From a virus, in the IMG/VR virus record IMGVR_UViG_3300013101_000042, positions 1 through 35,812 of that record: a stretch of DNA of 35,812 nucleotides, one strand, 5' to 3'. A program made the translations under genes and the position numbers. Position 1 is the stretch's first letter. Each line of letters opens with the position of its first letter. Below, piece after piece: positions 1 through 7,040 of the stretch. The notes under the pieces were generated by a model. The model ran no database searches and was not told the DNA's origin. It saw only the letters and a list, made by a program, of their open reading frames with translations.

Positions 1-45
1 CCATCTGTCGCTTCCGCTAGGTGATAATCTGGCATGGTTAGACAT
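1..45 (-). CDS. RecB-like exonuclease (DUF2800-type), N-terminus only
   Basis: Only the first 15 codons are in the window, reading MSNHARLSPSGSDRW. The pattern H-x-x-LSPS-x-x-x-RW is the typical opening of DUF2800 phage proteins, a PD-(D/E)XK RecB/Cas4-like exonuclease family that acts in phage recombination with a single-strand annealing or binding partner. The start is an ATG preceded by GGAGGT at five bases. It overlaps the last 8 bases of the HNH gene, so the two are probably translationally coupled. The catalytic core lies off the left edge, so the family call rests on the N-terminal signature alone. Confidence 0.55.
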   Translation of the reverse strand, partial: MSNHARLSPSGSDRW

Positions 46-523
46 ACACACCTCCATGGTTAGGATGGTAACCGTATCTATTTTCTGCACTCTTGCGGAC
101 ACATACTGCATCCCACCATTCTTTAAAACTGCCTAACGAAAGTCGAACAGCGGGAGACAGTGATATGCAAACTCTCCAAGTGTTGTATCCGCTTGGACTG
201 ACTCCGCATACCCCAGAGGTGTTTCGACTGTGTAATGAGACGTTTCTTGAATTCTCAATTCGTGTGACCACTCTCAAGTTATCCCATCGAGTGTTCCGTT
301 TATTGTGATCAACATGATCAACATCGTGTGGCGGAAACTTCCCCATCATGTAGAGAACTGCCAAACGATGAGCGTCATATTGCCGCCCAGCCACCCTTAT
401 CGGAATGTACCCTGATTTACCGGATAGATTCCGCACGATCCCAACACCAATACGGGTGAATCGCCCCGTATCAGGATCGTAATGAAGATGAACCTTCAAT
501 TGCTTTTGCGTGAGACTGCTCAT
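38..523 (-). CDS. HNH homing-type endonuclease with AP2-like C-terminal domain
   Basis: The 161-residue protein carries an HNH_3-type core at about residues 66-84 (HDVDHVDHNKRNTRWDNLR), with the paired histidines and the asparagine of a beta-beta-alpha metal finger. A C-terminal stretch from about residue 101 (NTSGVCGV...WRVCISL...LGSFKEWWDAV) resembles the AP2 DNA-binding domain that often follows HNH in free-standing phage homing endonucleases. It would make site-specific breaks in DNA. It sits between the Pro/Ala-rich gene (2-base gap) and the exonuclease start (8-base overlap), which suggests it was inserted into a replication/recombination operon. All core residues are present, so it looks intact. 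Confidence 0.85.
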   Translation of the reverse strand: MSSLTQKQLKVHLHYDPDTGRFTRIGVGIVRNLSGKSGYIPIRVAGRQYDAHRLAVLYMMGKFPPHDVDHVDHNKRNTRWDNLRVVTRIENSRNVSLHSRNTSGVCGVSPSGYNTWRVCISLSPAVRLSLGSFKEWWDAVCVRKSAENRYGYHPNHGGVYV

Positions 524-525
524 GC

Positions 526-942
<417 letters not shown>

Positions 943-955
943 AATTTAATACTCG

Positions 956-1008
956 TTGTGTTGTGTATGTGAACGTGGTATCATAGCACACAATTTATCA
1001 CAACACAA
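956..1008. promoter_or_regulatory. Mirror-image overlapping promoters sharing one -10 box
   Basis: A perfect 10-bp inverted repeat, TTGTGTTGTG at 956-965 and CACAACACAA at 999-1008, is centred on base 982. Each arm holds a -35 box (TTGTGT at 956-961 on plus; TTGTGT on minus at 1003-1008). Each has a -10 box exactly 17 bp away: TATCAT at 979-984 on plus and TATGAT on minus at 980-985. The two -10 boxes are almost the same bases, so only one polymerase could occupy the site. The plus promoter would serve the RHH/HTH/primase genes and the minus promoter the Pro/Ala-rich, HNH and exonuclease genes. The dyad is a plausible operator for the adjacent RHH or HTH protein. Activity is inferred. Confidence 0.65.
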
Positions 1009-1021
1009 AGGGTTTATTCAA

Positions 1022-1186
1022 ATGGCTAAGAAAGATCACATTACAATGCGTGTCGATGGGGACATGCACGTTTATTTAAAGAAGATGGCTGCGCGGGAAA
1101 ATCGACCGCTATCTAATATGATTCACACGTTACTTCGCAAGGCGGTCAATCATGACAAAGCATTGTATAAGGGGGCCAGACAGTGA
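1022..1186 (+). CDS. Small ribbon-helix-helix (Arc/MetJ-like) DNA-binding protein
   Basis: The start chosen is the ATG at 1022 (MAKKDHITMRVDGDMHVYLKKMAARENRPLSNMIHTLLRKA), preceded by AAAGGG. An ATG further upstream lies inside the promoter. The 54-residue protein has a short beta strand (HITMRVD) followed by two helices with the RPLSNMIHTLLRKA pattern typical of ribbon-helix-helix repressors and antitoxins, which bind palindromic operators as dimers. It is the first gene after the symmetric promoter and overlaps the HTH gene by four bases, so autoregulation at the 956-1008 dyad is likely but unproven. No toxin partner is evident. Confidence 0.75.
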   Translation: MAKKDHITMRVDGDMHVYLKKMAARENRPLSNMIHTLLRKAVNHDKALYKGARQ

Positions 1187-1479
1187 AAACATTCAACGAA
1201 CAGCAAATGGGTGACCCTTGGACTTGGGCTTTGTCCGTACTGGTTAAACATCAGATCAAAAGTAAAGACTTGTCAGATCACATAGGCATGAACCGCTCGA
1301 CTGTCCGCAGCCTGATGAACCAGACTAGTGCCAACCCCAAATACGCCACACTCATTCAAATCCTGCAAGTCTGCATCCAGTTGGAGAACGGTGTGAATCT
1401 GGTTTCTCCTGTCGAGGAAGAAGTTGCGCCGAAGCAACTTTCTGAGCTTGAAGATGAACAAGAGTATGATTGGCTGTGA
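1183..1479 (+). CDS. HTH (Xre/Cro-like) transcriptional regulator
   Basis: The protein has 98 residues and starts at a GTG that overlaps the RHH stop codon (GTGA). Residues about 20-62 form a helix-turn-helix of the Cro/C1 type (IKSKDLSDHIGMNRSTVRSLMNQTSANPKYATLIQILQVC). The acidic C-terminus (ELEDEQEYDWL) is outside the domain. It is probably a phage regulator acting with the RHH protein on the divergent control region. A copy of the dispersed 20-bp hairpin lies inside the gene at 1421-1440 and is translated as EVAPKQL. Confidence 0.8.
   Translation: MKTFNEQQMGDPWTWALSVLVKHQIKSKDLSDHIGMNRSTVRSLMNQTSANPKYATLIQILQVCIQLENGVNLVSPVEEEVAPKQLSELEDEQEYDWL
1421..1440 (-). repeat. Dispersed AAGTTGC hairpin, copy 1 (intragenic, antisense)
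   Basis: AAGTTGC (1421-1427), six-base loop and GCAACTT (1434-1440) form a 7-bp stem. Read on the minus strand the loop is TTCGGC, one base from the usual TTCGAC. It lies inside the HTH gene and points against it. No clear T-run follows on the minus strand. Confidence 0.8.
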
Positions 1480-1512
1480 CGGGGGTATTGTGCTATGATA
1501 TATGACGCTCAT

Positions 1513-1543
1513 AAAAAAGGCCCGAAGTTTGAGCTTCGGGCCT
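1513..1543 (-). terminator. Minus-strand intrinsic terminator between the HTH and primase genes
   Basis: A 10-bp stem (AGGCCCGAAG at 1518-1527 with CTTCGGGCCT at 1534-1543) is followed on the minus strand by six T residues (A-run 1513-1518 on plus). On the plus strand no T-run follows, so it should stop leftward (antisense) transcription before it reaches the HTH/RHH genes. On the plus transcript it forms a hairpin in the primase leader. Confidence 0.7.
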
Positions 1544-1568
1544 CCTAACCAACTACAGAGGAATTACC

Positions 1569-4163
1569 ATGCTGGCAAGCACAAACCACACGATAACACA
1601 AAAACAATCCCTGAGCAACCTCAAATTTCTAACTGCCATCTTCGGTGAATACGCACTTGCTGCTCACGTTACCGGATTCATCGAGTCACCATCAGACTTA
1701 CCCAAGCTGGGACTCAATCACTACTGGGGAGGGAATGCTTGGTATAAAAGACCGCTCGAAAATCCAGACTTCAATAACTTCCTGACCATCAGTACATTCC
1801 ATGCAGCGGATGACGGTACGCACCGCAGACGCAAAGACCTGTTCGCTGCTGGCTTCGCTATGATGATAGATGACGTAGGCACTGGAACGGGCAGCAAGAT
1901 CGACCCGTTCATGCTGGGTAGTCTGATGGTAGAGTACCGACCCTCATGTATCATCGAGACCAGTCCTGACAACTACCAGTATTGGTACTTCTATGATGAG
2001 CCTGTTATGGATCGAGGTAAGATCGAGGCACTGCTTAAAGGCTTCGTCGCAAAAGGTCTGGTCGATGGAGGTGCTGATCCTGGAATGCTAGGTGTCACCC
2101 GCTATGGCAGGCTCCCTGTTGGCTCGAATACTAAGGCAGTGTATGGCGAACCCTTCCGGCATGTCGTGATAGAATGGGATCCTGACCGTCGATACAGCAT
2201 CGATACGCTGGCAGCTAACTTCGACATCAAACTTCAAGACTACTACCCTGACACTATCGAGGACTTCGGCACCGCTGTTTCTCCAGAGGATGATCCGGTC
2301 TACCAGTCACTCAAACGACTAGGCATGATCAAGGGTGTGAACCGCTCCGGTATCTATGATGTCATCTGCCCTTGGGTATCCCAGCATACTGAGCTGCTCG
2401 ATAACGGCTCTGCTTATCTGGCACCCATGGGTTACCGCTGTCACCACGGACATTGCGAATCGAAGACAGGCAGGGACTTGATGGGTTACCTGCATGGAAA
2501 AGACCCTATATACAAAGCTCACTGTGCGGCTCTCTTACCGTTTGAACCTGTAAGTGACCCTACCCCCTCGATTCAGGGAGTTAGTCCAGTAGCGAGTCAT
2601 CTGGAGGCTCTGGCACCCCTTGGTGAGATGATCACTGAGTTCGATATACAGTTCAATGCAATGCTCCAGCTCCTCGACCCTAACAACCCACTGTCAGCGG
2701 AGGGTATATACAGGCTGGTAGCTCAACACTATACCAAATTCAATCCGCTGGAGATTAACCTGTACACCAACCTGATCAAAGGCAAAATGAACTGCACGCT
2801 CAAGGTAGCACGCGATCAGATGAAACATGTACGTGCGGAGCTGTTGAGAGAACATCGCAAGAATGGTGTTCTCGATGAGCCAGCATGGAAAGACTTGGAA
2901 GGTGACAAGATCATCGGCACCCTCGATAACTTCCGAGCTGTATGTGAGTTCCACGGTATCACTCTCCGCTTCAACCAGATGAACCACTCGATAGATTGTG
3001 ACATTCCAGGAGAAGACTTCTCAAAGGATGACATCGACAATCTGAACCTCACTCACATGCGCGATGCAATCTCTCGCTACGGTATGAATCACATGCGAAC
3101 TGGTGAATGGATGAACAGCGTTGCATTCGAGAATGAGTTCCATCCGTTTCGTGACTACCTCGACAAGATCAGCGGACTAAAGATTGACCCTACCTGCCCC
3201 ACCTTCGCCAAACTATTCTCAACTCTGGACATCAACGTGTTCGGGGATGAGTCAGAGGTGTTTCTTCGCCGCTGGTTGATCTCGATAGTTGCCATGGTGC
3301 GCGGTCATGCAGGAGCTGGGGCAAAGGGTTGTCTGACATTGAGCGGTAAGCAGGGATGCGGTAAGACCAGTTGGTTCCGCAATCTGTTCGAGGAAGGTAT
3401 GTTTCAGGAGGGTATGGTACTTGATCCGCATAACAAAGACAGTATCATCCAAGCCACTAACGCACTGGTCACAGAGTTTGGTGAGCTAGACTCTACCTTC
3501 AAGCGAGACATCCCAGCTATCAAAGCATTCATGACCAATCAGTTTGACAAGGTGCGGCACCCATACGCAGCCAAGGTGTCATCGACTCCGCGCCGCACAG
3601 TGTTCTGTGCATCGGTCAATGCTCATGACTTTCTAGTCGATCCGACAGGCAATTCAAGATTTTGGGCGGTCTCTGTGAACAAGTGTAATTTCCTGGAAGT
3701 GGAGAACATGAGAGCTAGTGGTGAGATCGACATGCTGTGGGCCGAAATTCAAAGCATGTACTACGCTGCGATGGATGGGGTATCCGAGTTTAGATGGTGG
3801 ATTGGAATTGAGGATGGTGATCTGCTGGATCGAGTGTCTGAGGAATTCGTAAAACACACTGCCGGAGAGACCATGCTTCGAGAGTGCTTTGATATGGATG
3901 GGCCGCTGATAGAAGTTGTATCGACTCAGGAGATCATGACAACGTGCGGATTAATGACCAGCGATCACAACTACGGTGTGCGCAAGAATGAACTGATGTC
4001 AGCTATCAGACGCATCACAGGACAGCAGCGACAATCATCTCATCGTGTCGGCGGTGTAGTAGAGAAAGGTTACAAGATGCCGCGCCGATTGGGTGCTGGT
4101 GGCAAGGCTAGACTAACCGCTGTGTCGATGCCCTTCGAGGCTAGCGATTTTCCTTGGCTCTGA
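1569..4163 (+). CDS. Phage replication protein: RepB-like primase fused to VapE-type P-loop helicase
   Basis: The protein has 864 residues and starts at an ATG with AGAGGA upstream. The N-terminal third resembles RepB/archaeo-eukaryotic-type primases: MMIDDVGTG, IIETSPDNYQYWYFY and RYGRLPVGSNTK supply the acidic, serine/tyrosine and basic positions seen in such primases. The C-terminal third is a VapE (PF05272-like) P-loop ATPase with Walker A GKQGCGKT at residues 593-600. This is followed by VTEFGELD and the KVSSTPRRTVFCASVN...DPTGNSRFWAVSV stretch that defines the family. It is likely the replicative primase-helicase that opens the origin. A hairpin precedes it and a minus-strand terminator separates it from the convergent leftward genes. 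The helicase half is confident; the primase half is a family inference. Confidence 0.85.
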   Translation: MLASTNHTITQKQSLSNLKFLTAIFGEYALAAHVTGFIESPSDLPKLGLNHYWGGNAWYKRPLENPDFNNFLTISTFHAADDGTHRRRKDLFAAGFAMMIDDVGTGTGSKIDPFMLGSLMVEYRPSCIIETSPDNYQYWYFYDEPVMDRGKIEALLKGFVAKGLVDGGADPGMLGVTRYGRLPVGSNTKAVYGEPFRHVVIEWDPDRRYSIDTLAANFDIKLQDYYPDTIEDFGTAVSPEDDPVYQSLKRLGMIKGVNRSGIYDVICPWVSQHTELLDNGSAYLAPMGYRCHHGHCESKTGRDLMGYLHGKDPIYKAHCAALLPFEPVSDPTPSIQGVSPVASHLEALAPLGEMITEFDIQFNAMLQLLDPNNPLSAEGIYRLVAQHYTKFNPLEINLYTNLIKGKMNCTLKVARDQMKHVRAELLREHRKNGVLDEPAWKDLEGDKIIGTLDNFRAVCEFHGITLRFNQMNHSIDCDIPGEDFSKDDIDNLNLTHMRDAISRYGMNHMRTGEWMNSVAFENEFHPFRDYLDKISGLKIDPTCPTFAKLFSTLDINVFGDESEVFLRRWLISIVAMVRGHAGAGAKGCLTLSGKQGCGKTSWFRNLFEEGMFQEGMVLDPHNKDSIIQATNALVTEFGELDSTFKRDIPAIKAFMTNQFDKVRHPYAAKVSSTPRRTVFCASVNAHDFLVDPTGNSRFWAVSVNKCNFLEVENMRASGEIDMLWAEIQSMYYAAMDGVSEFRWWIGIEDGDLLDRVSEEFVKHTAGETMLRECFDMDGPLIEVVSTQEIMTTCGLMTSDHNYGVRKNELMSAIRRITGQQRQSSHRVGGVVEKGYKMPRRLGAGGKARLTAVSMPFEASDFPWL

Positions 4164-4172
4164 ATTGCAGAC

Positions 4173-4202
4173 AAAAAAAAATGCCCCAACCGAAGTCGGG
4201 GC
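4173..4202 (-). terminator. Strong minus-strand terminator with UUCG tetraloop
   Basis: Read on the minus strand, GCCCCGAC-TTCG-GTTGGGGC forms an 8-bp stem (one G-U pair) closed by a C(UUCG)G tetraloop, then A and nine T residues. It lies between the convergent primase gene and the leftward DUF3102 unit and should end the latter. Confidence 0.9.
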
Positions 4203-4209
4203 GTTGATT

Positions 4210-4407
4210 TTAAGATAATATATACTTCGTGTAATCAGGACTAGGTGGCTGGTCTATGTAAGTGAAAGCCCCGAATTCAATATCGGGGATGATCACATTC
4301 TGAGTCAGCGTCACACCATCCGCATGGGTCAGGGAGGGTTTGGCCTTTCGACCTTTAGCCCTCGCCCGACCCGCTGCTTTGGCACGCTGTAGTGCGCTCT
4401 GCTCCAC
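4210..4407 (-). CDS. Small basic hypothetical protein
   Basis: The 65-residue product starts at GTG, which overlaps the stop codon of the upstream DUF3102-like gene (TAGTG), so it is probably translated by re-initiation. Its N-terminal half is Arg/Lys/Ala-rich (LQRAKAAGRARAKGRKAKPSL), suggesting nucleic-acid contact, and its C-terminal half is neutral (DIEFGAFTYIDQPPSPDYTKYIL). I do not recognise a family. It is the last gene before the terminator at 4173-4202. Confidence 0.6.
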   Translation of the reverse strand: MEQSALQRAKAAGRARAKGRKAKPSLTHADGVTLTQNVIIPDIEFGAFTYIDQPPSPDYTKYILS

Positions 4408-5126
4408 TAGCTGAGTGGGTCAACGTGATCAGATACGTCTTCCGCTGCTTCCGCTACATCCGCTGCTGCATCGATCTCAGCGTTTGCATTAGCATCGTCG
4501 TCGTCATCGACCTCAGCCTGTACCAGTTCCTCGATGCGCTCCGCAACGAATCCCTGAATAGCCCGAAGGTCTTCGAGGGTCATTGTGTTGAGCATGTCGA
4601 ATGCCGCATTGATAGTGAAGGGTACAGCCTTCGCGGTAGCTGCTGGAGCCGCTGCTTTTTCTGCTGCCTTGGCTTCTGCTGCTGCCTGCTTCTCAGGCTT
4701 CTTGATGTACTCGATCTGACGAACCGCTTCCTCGATTGAGGTTACACCGTCAGCCTTGACCAGTGCGAACTCAGTAGGGTTAGCTGCCAGTTTCTGATAG
4801 CGGGTAGATTGCTCGTAAGAAAACGGAAGGTTGTTTTCTGTTTGCGCCCACTCTTTCCATTTACCGCCATGCTTTTTAACAGCATCTTTCAATGCCAGTA
4901 AACGGTTACCTGTATCGACTGCGATGTCCAGCAGGCCGACAGCGGCTTTCAGGATACGATCCTGATTCTTGCCGATCATAACCAGGTTTTGTGCTTCCTT
5001 GTTGGTGAATGCCAGCGGCCCTTCGACCACGTTCAGATCGGCGGGTGCTACTGCGGTTGCTGCCTTTTTAACTACAGCCTTTTTAGTTGCTGCCTTTTTG
5101 GTTACTGCCTTTTTAGTTGCTGCCAT
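4407..5126 (-). CDS. DUF3102-like protein with histone-H1-like N-terminal tail
   Basis: The protein has 239 residues in three parts. Residues 1-24 are an AATKKAVTKKAATKKAV repeat like histone-H1/AlgP tails and should bind DNA non-specifically. Residues about 50-145 (DRILKAAVGLLDIAVDTGNRLLALKDAVKKHGGKWKEWAQTENNLPFSYEQSTRYQKLA) match the pattern of DUF3102 proteins found beside phage and plasmid replication genes. The C-terminus is Ala-rich and then strongly acidic (QAEVDDDDD...). The start ATG has GGAG seven bases upstream, after a hairpin leader. The overall charge pattern (basic head, acidic tail) suggests a nucleoid- or replication-associated DNA-binding protein; function is not proven. Confidence 0.7.
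   Translation of the reverse strand: MAATKKAVTKKAATKKAVVKKAATAVAPADLNVVEGPLAFTNKEAQNLVMIGKNQDRILKAAVGLLDIAVDTGNRLLALKDAVKKHGGKWKEWAQTENNLPFSYEQSTRYQKLAANPTEFALVKADGVTSIEEAVRQIEYIKKPEKQAAAEAKAAEKAAAPAATAKAVPFTINAAFDMLNTMTLEDLRAIQGFVAERIEELVQAEVDDDDDANANAEIDAAADVAEAAEDVSDHVDPLS
5060..5120. repeat. Tandem Lys/Ala-encoding repeat in the H1-like tail
   Basis: Units of about 15-18 bp (GTTGCTGCCTTTTT-like on plus) repeat here and encode the AATKKAV units on the minus strand. Such a tract may expand or contract by slippage in frame. Confidence 0.6.
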
Positions 5127-5195
5127 GATAATATTCTCCGTTGAGATTTAAAGTTATGGTGCAAATCGCACCGATCAAAAACCCTGATTAGGATT
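5127..5195 (-). promoter_or_regulatory. Leader of the DUF3102 gene: divergent relative of the early leader module
   Basis: On the minus strand AATCC (5195-5191) can pair with GGGTT (5184-5180) using one G-U. It is followed by a hairpin GGTGC-GATTT-GCACC (5172-5158) and then GGAGAATATTATC before the ATG. The order stem, second hairpin, ribosome site, AATATTAT matches the repeated module of the 5.9-10 kb array, but the sequences differ. A helper structure for translation or processing is inferred. No clear -35/-10 pair was seen. Confidence 0.5.
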
Positions 5196-5270
5196 CTTGT
5201 CGCTGTGATCGAGGTAACACAATGTACGCGCTTGTAACATCCTTGTCAACAAGCGATTAAAATTAATTTC

Positions 5271-5294
5271 AAAAAGTTGCGTCCAAGCAACTTA
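5271..5294 (-). terminator. Dispersed AAGTTGC hairpin, copy 2: terminator of the early leftward array
   Basis: On the minus strand the stop codon TAA of the 114-residue gene overlaps the stem: AAGTTGC, loop TTGGAC, GCAACTT, followed by a T5 run. The fusion of stop codon and terminator is seen again at 16056 and 32746. It should end the leftward early transcript coming from about 10 kb. Confidence 0.85.
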
Positions 5295-5636
5295 TTTTGC
5301 CCTCCTGTCATTGTATGAGGGATGTACCAGTGCTTCCGGTTTGAACTGCTTCAATTCATCCGCAGTAAGCCAGCGGGTATGCTTGCTATTGGCAAACCAT
5401 GCCTCTGTGAAAGCTAGCCCTCCCTGCCTACCTAGACCATTGCTGGTAAGGTGTCTCTGAATGCCTGAGAAGCTCACAGTGCCATGATCGAAAGCATCAG
5501 GCCAGATAGCCTCAATAGAAAATGAAGCCCTTAGATGAGCTGTGAGGTGCTTCTGTTCTAGCTGTGCATCCTCAAGCCTTTTCAGCAAATCTGCCTTTTC
5601 AGGATGGACTCCACCTATTGCCTTTTTGTCGATCAT
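5292..5636 (-). CDS. Hypothetical early protein (114 aa)
   Basis: The product begins MIDKKAIGGVHPEKADLLKRLEDAQLEQKHLTAHL, a likely helical N-terminus, and has a Trp/Phe-rich middle (AFTEAWFANSKHTRWLTADEL). No known domain is recognised. The ATG lies just after the stop of the 75-residue gene (TTTGAGATG), with GGAGA inside the end of that gene as the likely ribosome site, so the two are probably co-translated. It is the last gene of the early leftward array and its stop codon is part of the terminator stem. Confidence 0.65.
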   Translation of the reverse strand: MIDKKAIGGVHPEKADLLKRLEDAQLEQKHLTAHLRASFSIEAIWPDAFDHGTVSFSGIQRHLTSNGLGRQGGLAFTEAWFANSKHTRWLTADELKQFKPEALVHPSYNDRRAK

Positions 5637-5637
5637 C

Positions 5638-5865
5638 TCAAATCTCCGTTAAACCAGCTACTTTGGCAACTAAACCGCTGTAACTCTCCATGACACGATA
5701 AGCTACGCCATGGGTCATGTGGATTTCAACGTACTCCTTGCCATTGTGCTGCTGGACTTTTTTGAAGTGTAAAATCTGATCAGTGTTAATCATCACTTTA
5801 TCAGACCATCCACCAACGGTTTGAGACACCTCGATAAACTTAGGTGCTACTATTTTGTCGATCAT
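5638..5865 (-). CDS. Hypothetical early protein (75 aa)
   Basis: The sequence MIDKIVAPKFIEVSQTVGGWSDKVMINTDQILHFKKVQQHNGKEYVEIHMTHGVAYRVMESYSGLVAKV is predicted to be mostly beta strand with a short C-terminal helix. The stretch INTDQILHF...VEIHMTHG...VMESY loosely recalls small FlbD-like beta proteins, but I would not assign that family. It starts with ATG after the standard leader (GAGGAAAATATTATG) and is preceded by a complete leader module at 5866-5934. Confidence 0.65.
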   Translation of the reverse strand: MIDKIVAPKFIEVSQTVGGWSDKVMINTDQILHFKKVQQHNGKEYVEIHMTHGVAYRVMESYSGLVAKVAGLTEI

Positions 5866-5934
5866 AATATTTTCCTCTGTGCAGTACGAAATTGTACTAG
5901 TCTGGATATCCGAAGATAACCAGAATGCTACAAT
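5866..5934 (-). promoter_or_regulatory. Early leader module, copy M2
   Basis: It begins directly after the TAA of the 50-residue gene. On the minus strand: AAATTGTA, then stem P2 TCTGGTTATC-TTCG-GATATCCAGA (one mismatch, C-UUCG-G loop, 5901-5924), then CTAG, hairpin P3 AGTAC-AATTTC-GTACT, GAGGAAAATATTATG. The leading AAATTGTA is fully complementary to TACAATTT inside P3, so P1 and P3 are alternatives or a pseudoknot. Confidence 0.8.
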
Positions 5935-6087
5935 TTACCAGTTTTTATAGTATCCAGTTTTCACTCTCAATGACTGTAGTTTAATTTCAAGCATCTGTAT
6001 TTTGCTTGCCTGTTGAATATGGCTGTATACTAATACACCTGTTGTCAAAACCCAGCCAAACATCACCATACCAAAATCAATATCCAT
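5935..6087 (-). CDS. Small single-pass membrane protein (50 aa)
   Basis: The protein is MDIDFGMVMFGWVLTTGVLVYSHIQQ followed by a helical tail (ASKIQMLEIKLQSLRVKTGYYKNW): one hydrophobic segment at about residues 5-21 and then a coiled-coil-like region. The start codon overlaps the stop of the 128-residue gene (TAATG), giving translational coupling. The stop codon directly abuts the repeated leader module M2, the same position as stop codons of clear genes in the array. This context supports a real gene despite its size. It could be a small inner-membrane effector; function unknown. Confidence 0.65.
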   Translation of the reverse strand: MDIDFGMVMFGWVLTTGVLVYSHIQQASKIQMLEIKLQSLRVKTGYYKNW

Positions 6088-6473
6088 TACATGTAATCCT
6101 CAAAATAGGCTTCGACTATTGGGAAAGACTCTGCGGTTTCATTCAAGTGATTACGGGCAGTACCGTACACCTCGTCACCCCTATCCCAAAACCCAGTACC
6201 GTGACCATTGCGGGTAAGCCAAAAATCATGTCCTGCCTGTGCGATGGTGCCTTCCTCGCTGTTGAGATAACAGCAAATCCTGCTATAAAAACACAGGCAA
6301 TCCAGCGTCGATTCGCGGATAAAATCCTCATCCAATTCCGCATCCGCTGGTGGCTGATCTCCATCGACATCACCGCCTCCAGTTTCTGTGAAATAAATCG
6401 CTGCAACATAGGCGTTCAAAAACTCAATTTCATCCTCAGTCAATTCGACATTTAATGGTGTTGTAAAATTCAT
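6087..6473 (-). CDS. Conserved phage protein with AGHDFWLTRNGHG motif (128 aa)
   Basis: The C-terminal half carries AQAGHDFWLTRNGHGTGFWDRGDEVYGTARNHLNETAESFP, a pattern I recall from small proteins widespread in phages and mobile elements. The N-terminal half is acidic (ELTEDEIEFLNAYVAAIYFTETGGGDVDGDQPPADAELDEDF). The molecular role is not known. It starts at ATG after GAGAATATTATT and is preceded by module M3. It is coupled to the 50-residue membrane protein downstream through a TAATG overlap. Confidence 0.7.
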   Translation of the reverse strand: MNFTTPLNVELTEDEIEFLNAYVAAIYFTETGGGDVDGDQPPADAELDEDFIRESTLDCLCFYSRICCYLNSEEGTIAQAGHDFWLTRNGHGTGFWDRGDEVYGTARNHLNETAESFPIVEAYFEDYM

Positions 6474-6547
6474 AATAATATTCTCTTGTGGTAGTGCGAA
6501 ATTGCACTAGCTAGAATCCAGGTATAGTAGATTCTAGGTGCTGCAAT
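6474..6547 (-). promoter_or_regulatory. Early leader module, copy M3
   Basis: On the minus strand: AAATTGCA, then stem P2 CTAGAATC/GATTCTAG (8 bp, 6511-6537), then CTAG, hairpin AGTGC-AATTTC-GCACT, and GAGAATATTATT before ATG. AAATTGCA pairs perfectly with TGCAATTT, a compensatory C-G for T-A change relative to M2. It abuts the stop of the 35-residue gene. Confidence 0.8.
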
Positions 6548-6655
6548 TTAACCGATGTAATGCCAGATTGATCCGTAGACGCTGTTGAAAACCATAAAGA
6601 ACAATGTAGCGGTTAATACTCCATTGATGTACCAAAGTGATAGCAGGGTTTTCAT
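6548..6655 (-). CDS. Small membrane protein (35 aa)
   Basis: The product MKTLLSLWYINGVLTATLFFMVFNSVYGSIWHYIG is almost entirely hydrophobic with one basic residue near the start, as expected of a single transmembrane helix. Its ATG overlaps the stop codon of the 105-residue gene (ATGA) and its TAA stop directly precedes module M3. Both features match its neighbours and support translation. No family is recognised. Confidence 0.6.
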   Translation of the reverse strand: MKTLLSLWYINGVLTATLFFMVFNSVYGSIWHYIG

Positions 6656-6969
6656 AGCTGGTCTCCATTCTGTAAAGCTACCAGTGACCGCCTAACTATC
6701 TCCATAGCTGCGTTATCGATAAACCATTCCTGTACGCTGCCTTCTAACAGTATGCCTGCCTCACCTTCGAGCAGGGTTTTCAGGTAGTATCTGCTGATGA
6801 ATTGACCGTGTTTATCATGCTTATAACGTGCATCATAAAACTCGATCAGTATCTCTCCAGACTCGTTTCTCAGACAATCGTCTAAGCCATAGTTAGCGTC
6901 AGGCAGGATAGCCACAACATTGAATGGCGTACCTTTATCGTTTACTACTGATGTGATTAACTTTCCCAT
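6652..6969 (-). CDS. Hypothetical early protein (105 aa)
   Basis: The protein is MGKLITSVVNDKGTPFNVVAILPDANYGLDDCLRNESGEILIEFYDARYKHDKHGQFISRYYLKTLLEGEAG..., probably an alpha/beta fold with strands in the middle. The GQFISRYYLKTLL stretch resembles small conserved phage proteins, but I cannot assign a function. It starts at ATG behind GAGGAATATTATT with module M4 upstream and is coupled by ATGA to the 35-residue membrane protein. Confidence 0.7.
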   Translation of the reverse strand: MGKLITSVVNDKGTPFNVVAILPDANYGLDDCLRNESGEILIEFYDARYKHDKHGQFISRYYLKTLLEGEAGILLEGSVQEWFIDNAAMEIVRRSLVALQNGDQL

Positions 6970-7040
6970 AATAATATTCCTCTGTGATTGTGCGAAATTG
7001 CACTAGTCTGATATCCGAATAGATACCAGAATGGTGTAAT
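6970..7040 (-). promoter_or_regulatory. Early leader module, copy M4
   Basis: On the minus strand: AAATTACACCATT, then P2 TCTGGTATC/GATATCAGA (9 bp with one G-U, 7007-7030), CTAG, hairpin GTGC-AATTTC-GCAC and GAGGAATATTATT. It follows the TAA of the 139-residue gene without a gap. Confidence 0.8.

Noticed and set aside
6006-6455. Plus-strand 149-codon frame
   Set aside because: It is antisense to the clear 128- and 50-residue leftward genes, which have standard leaders and overlaps.
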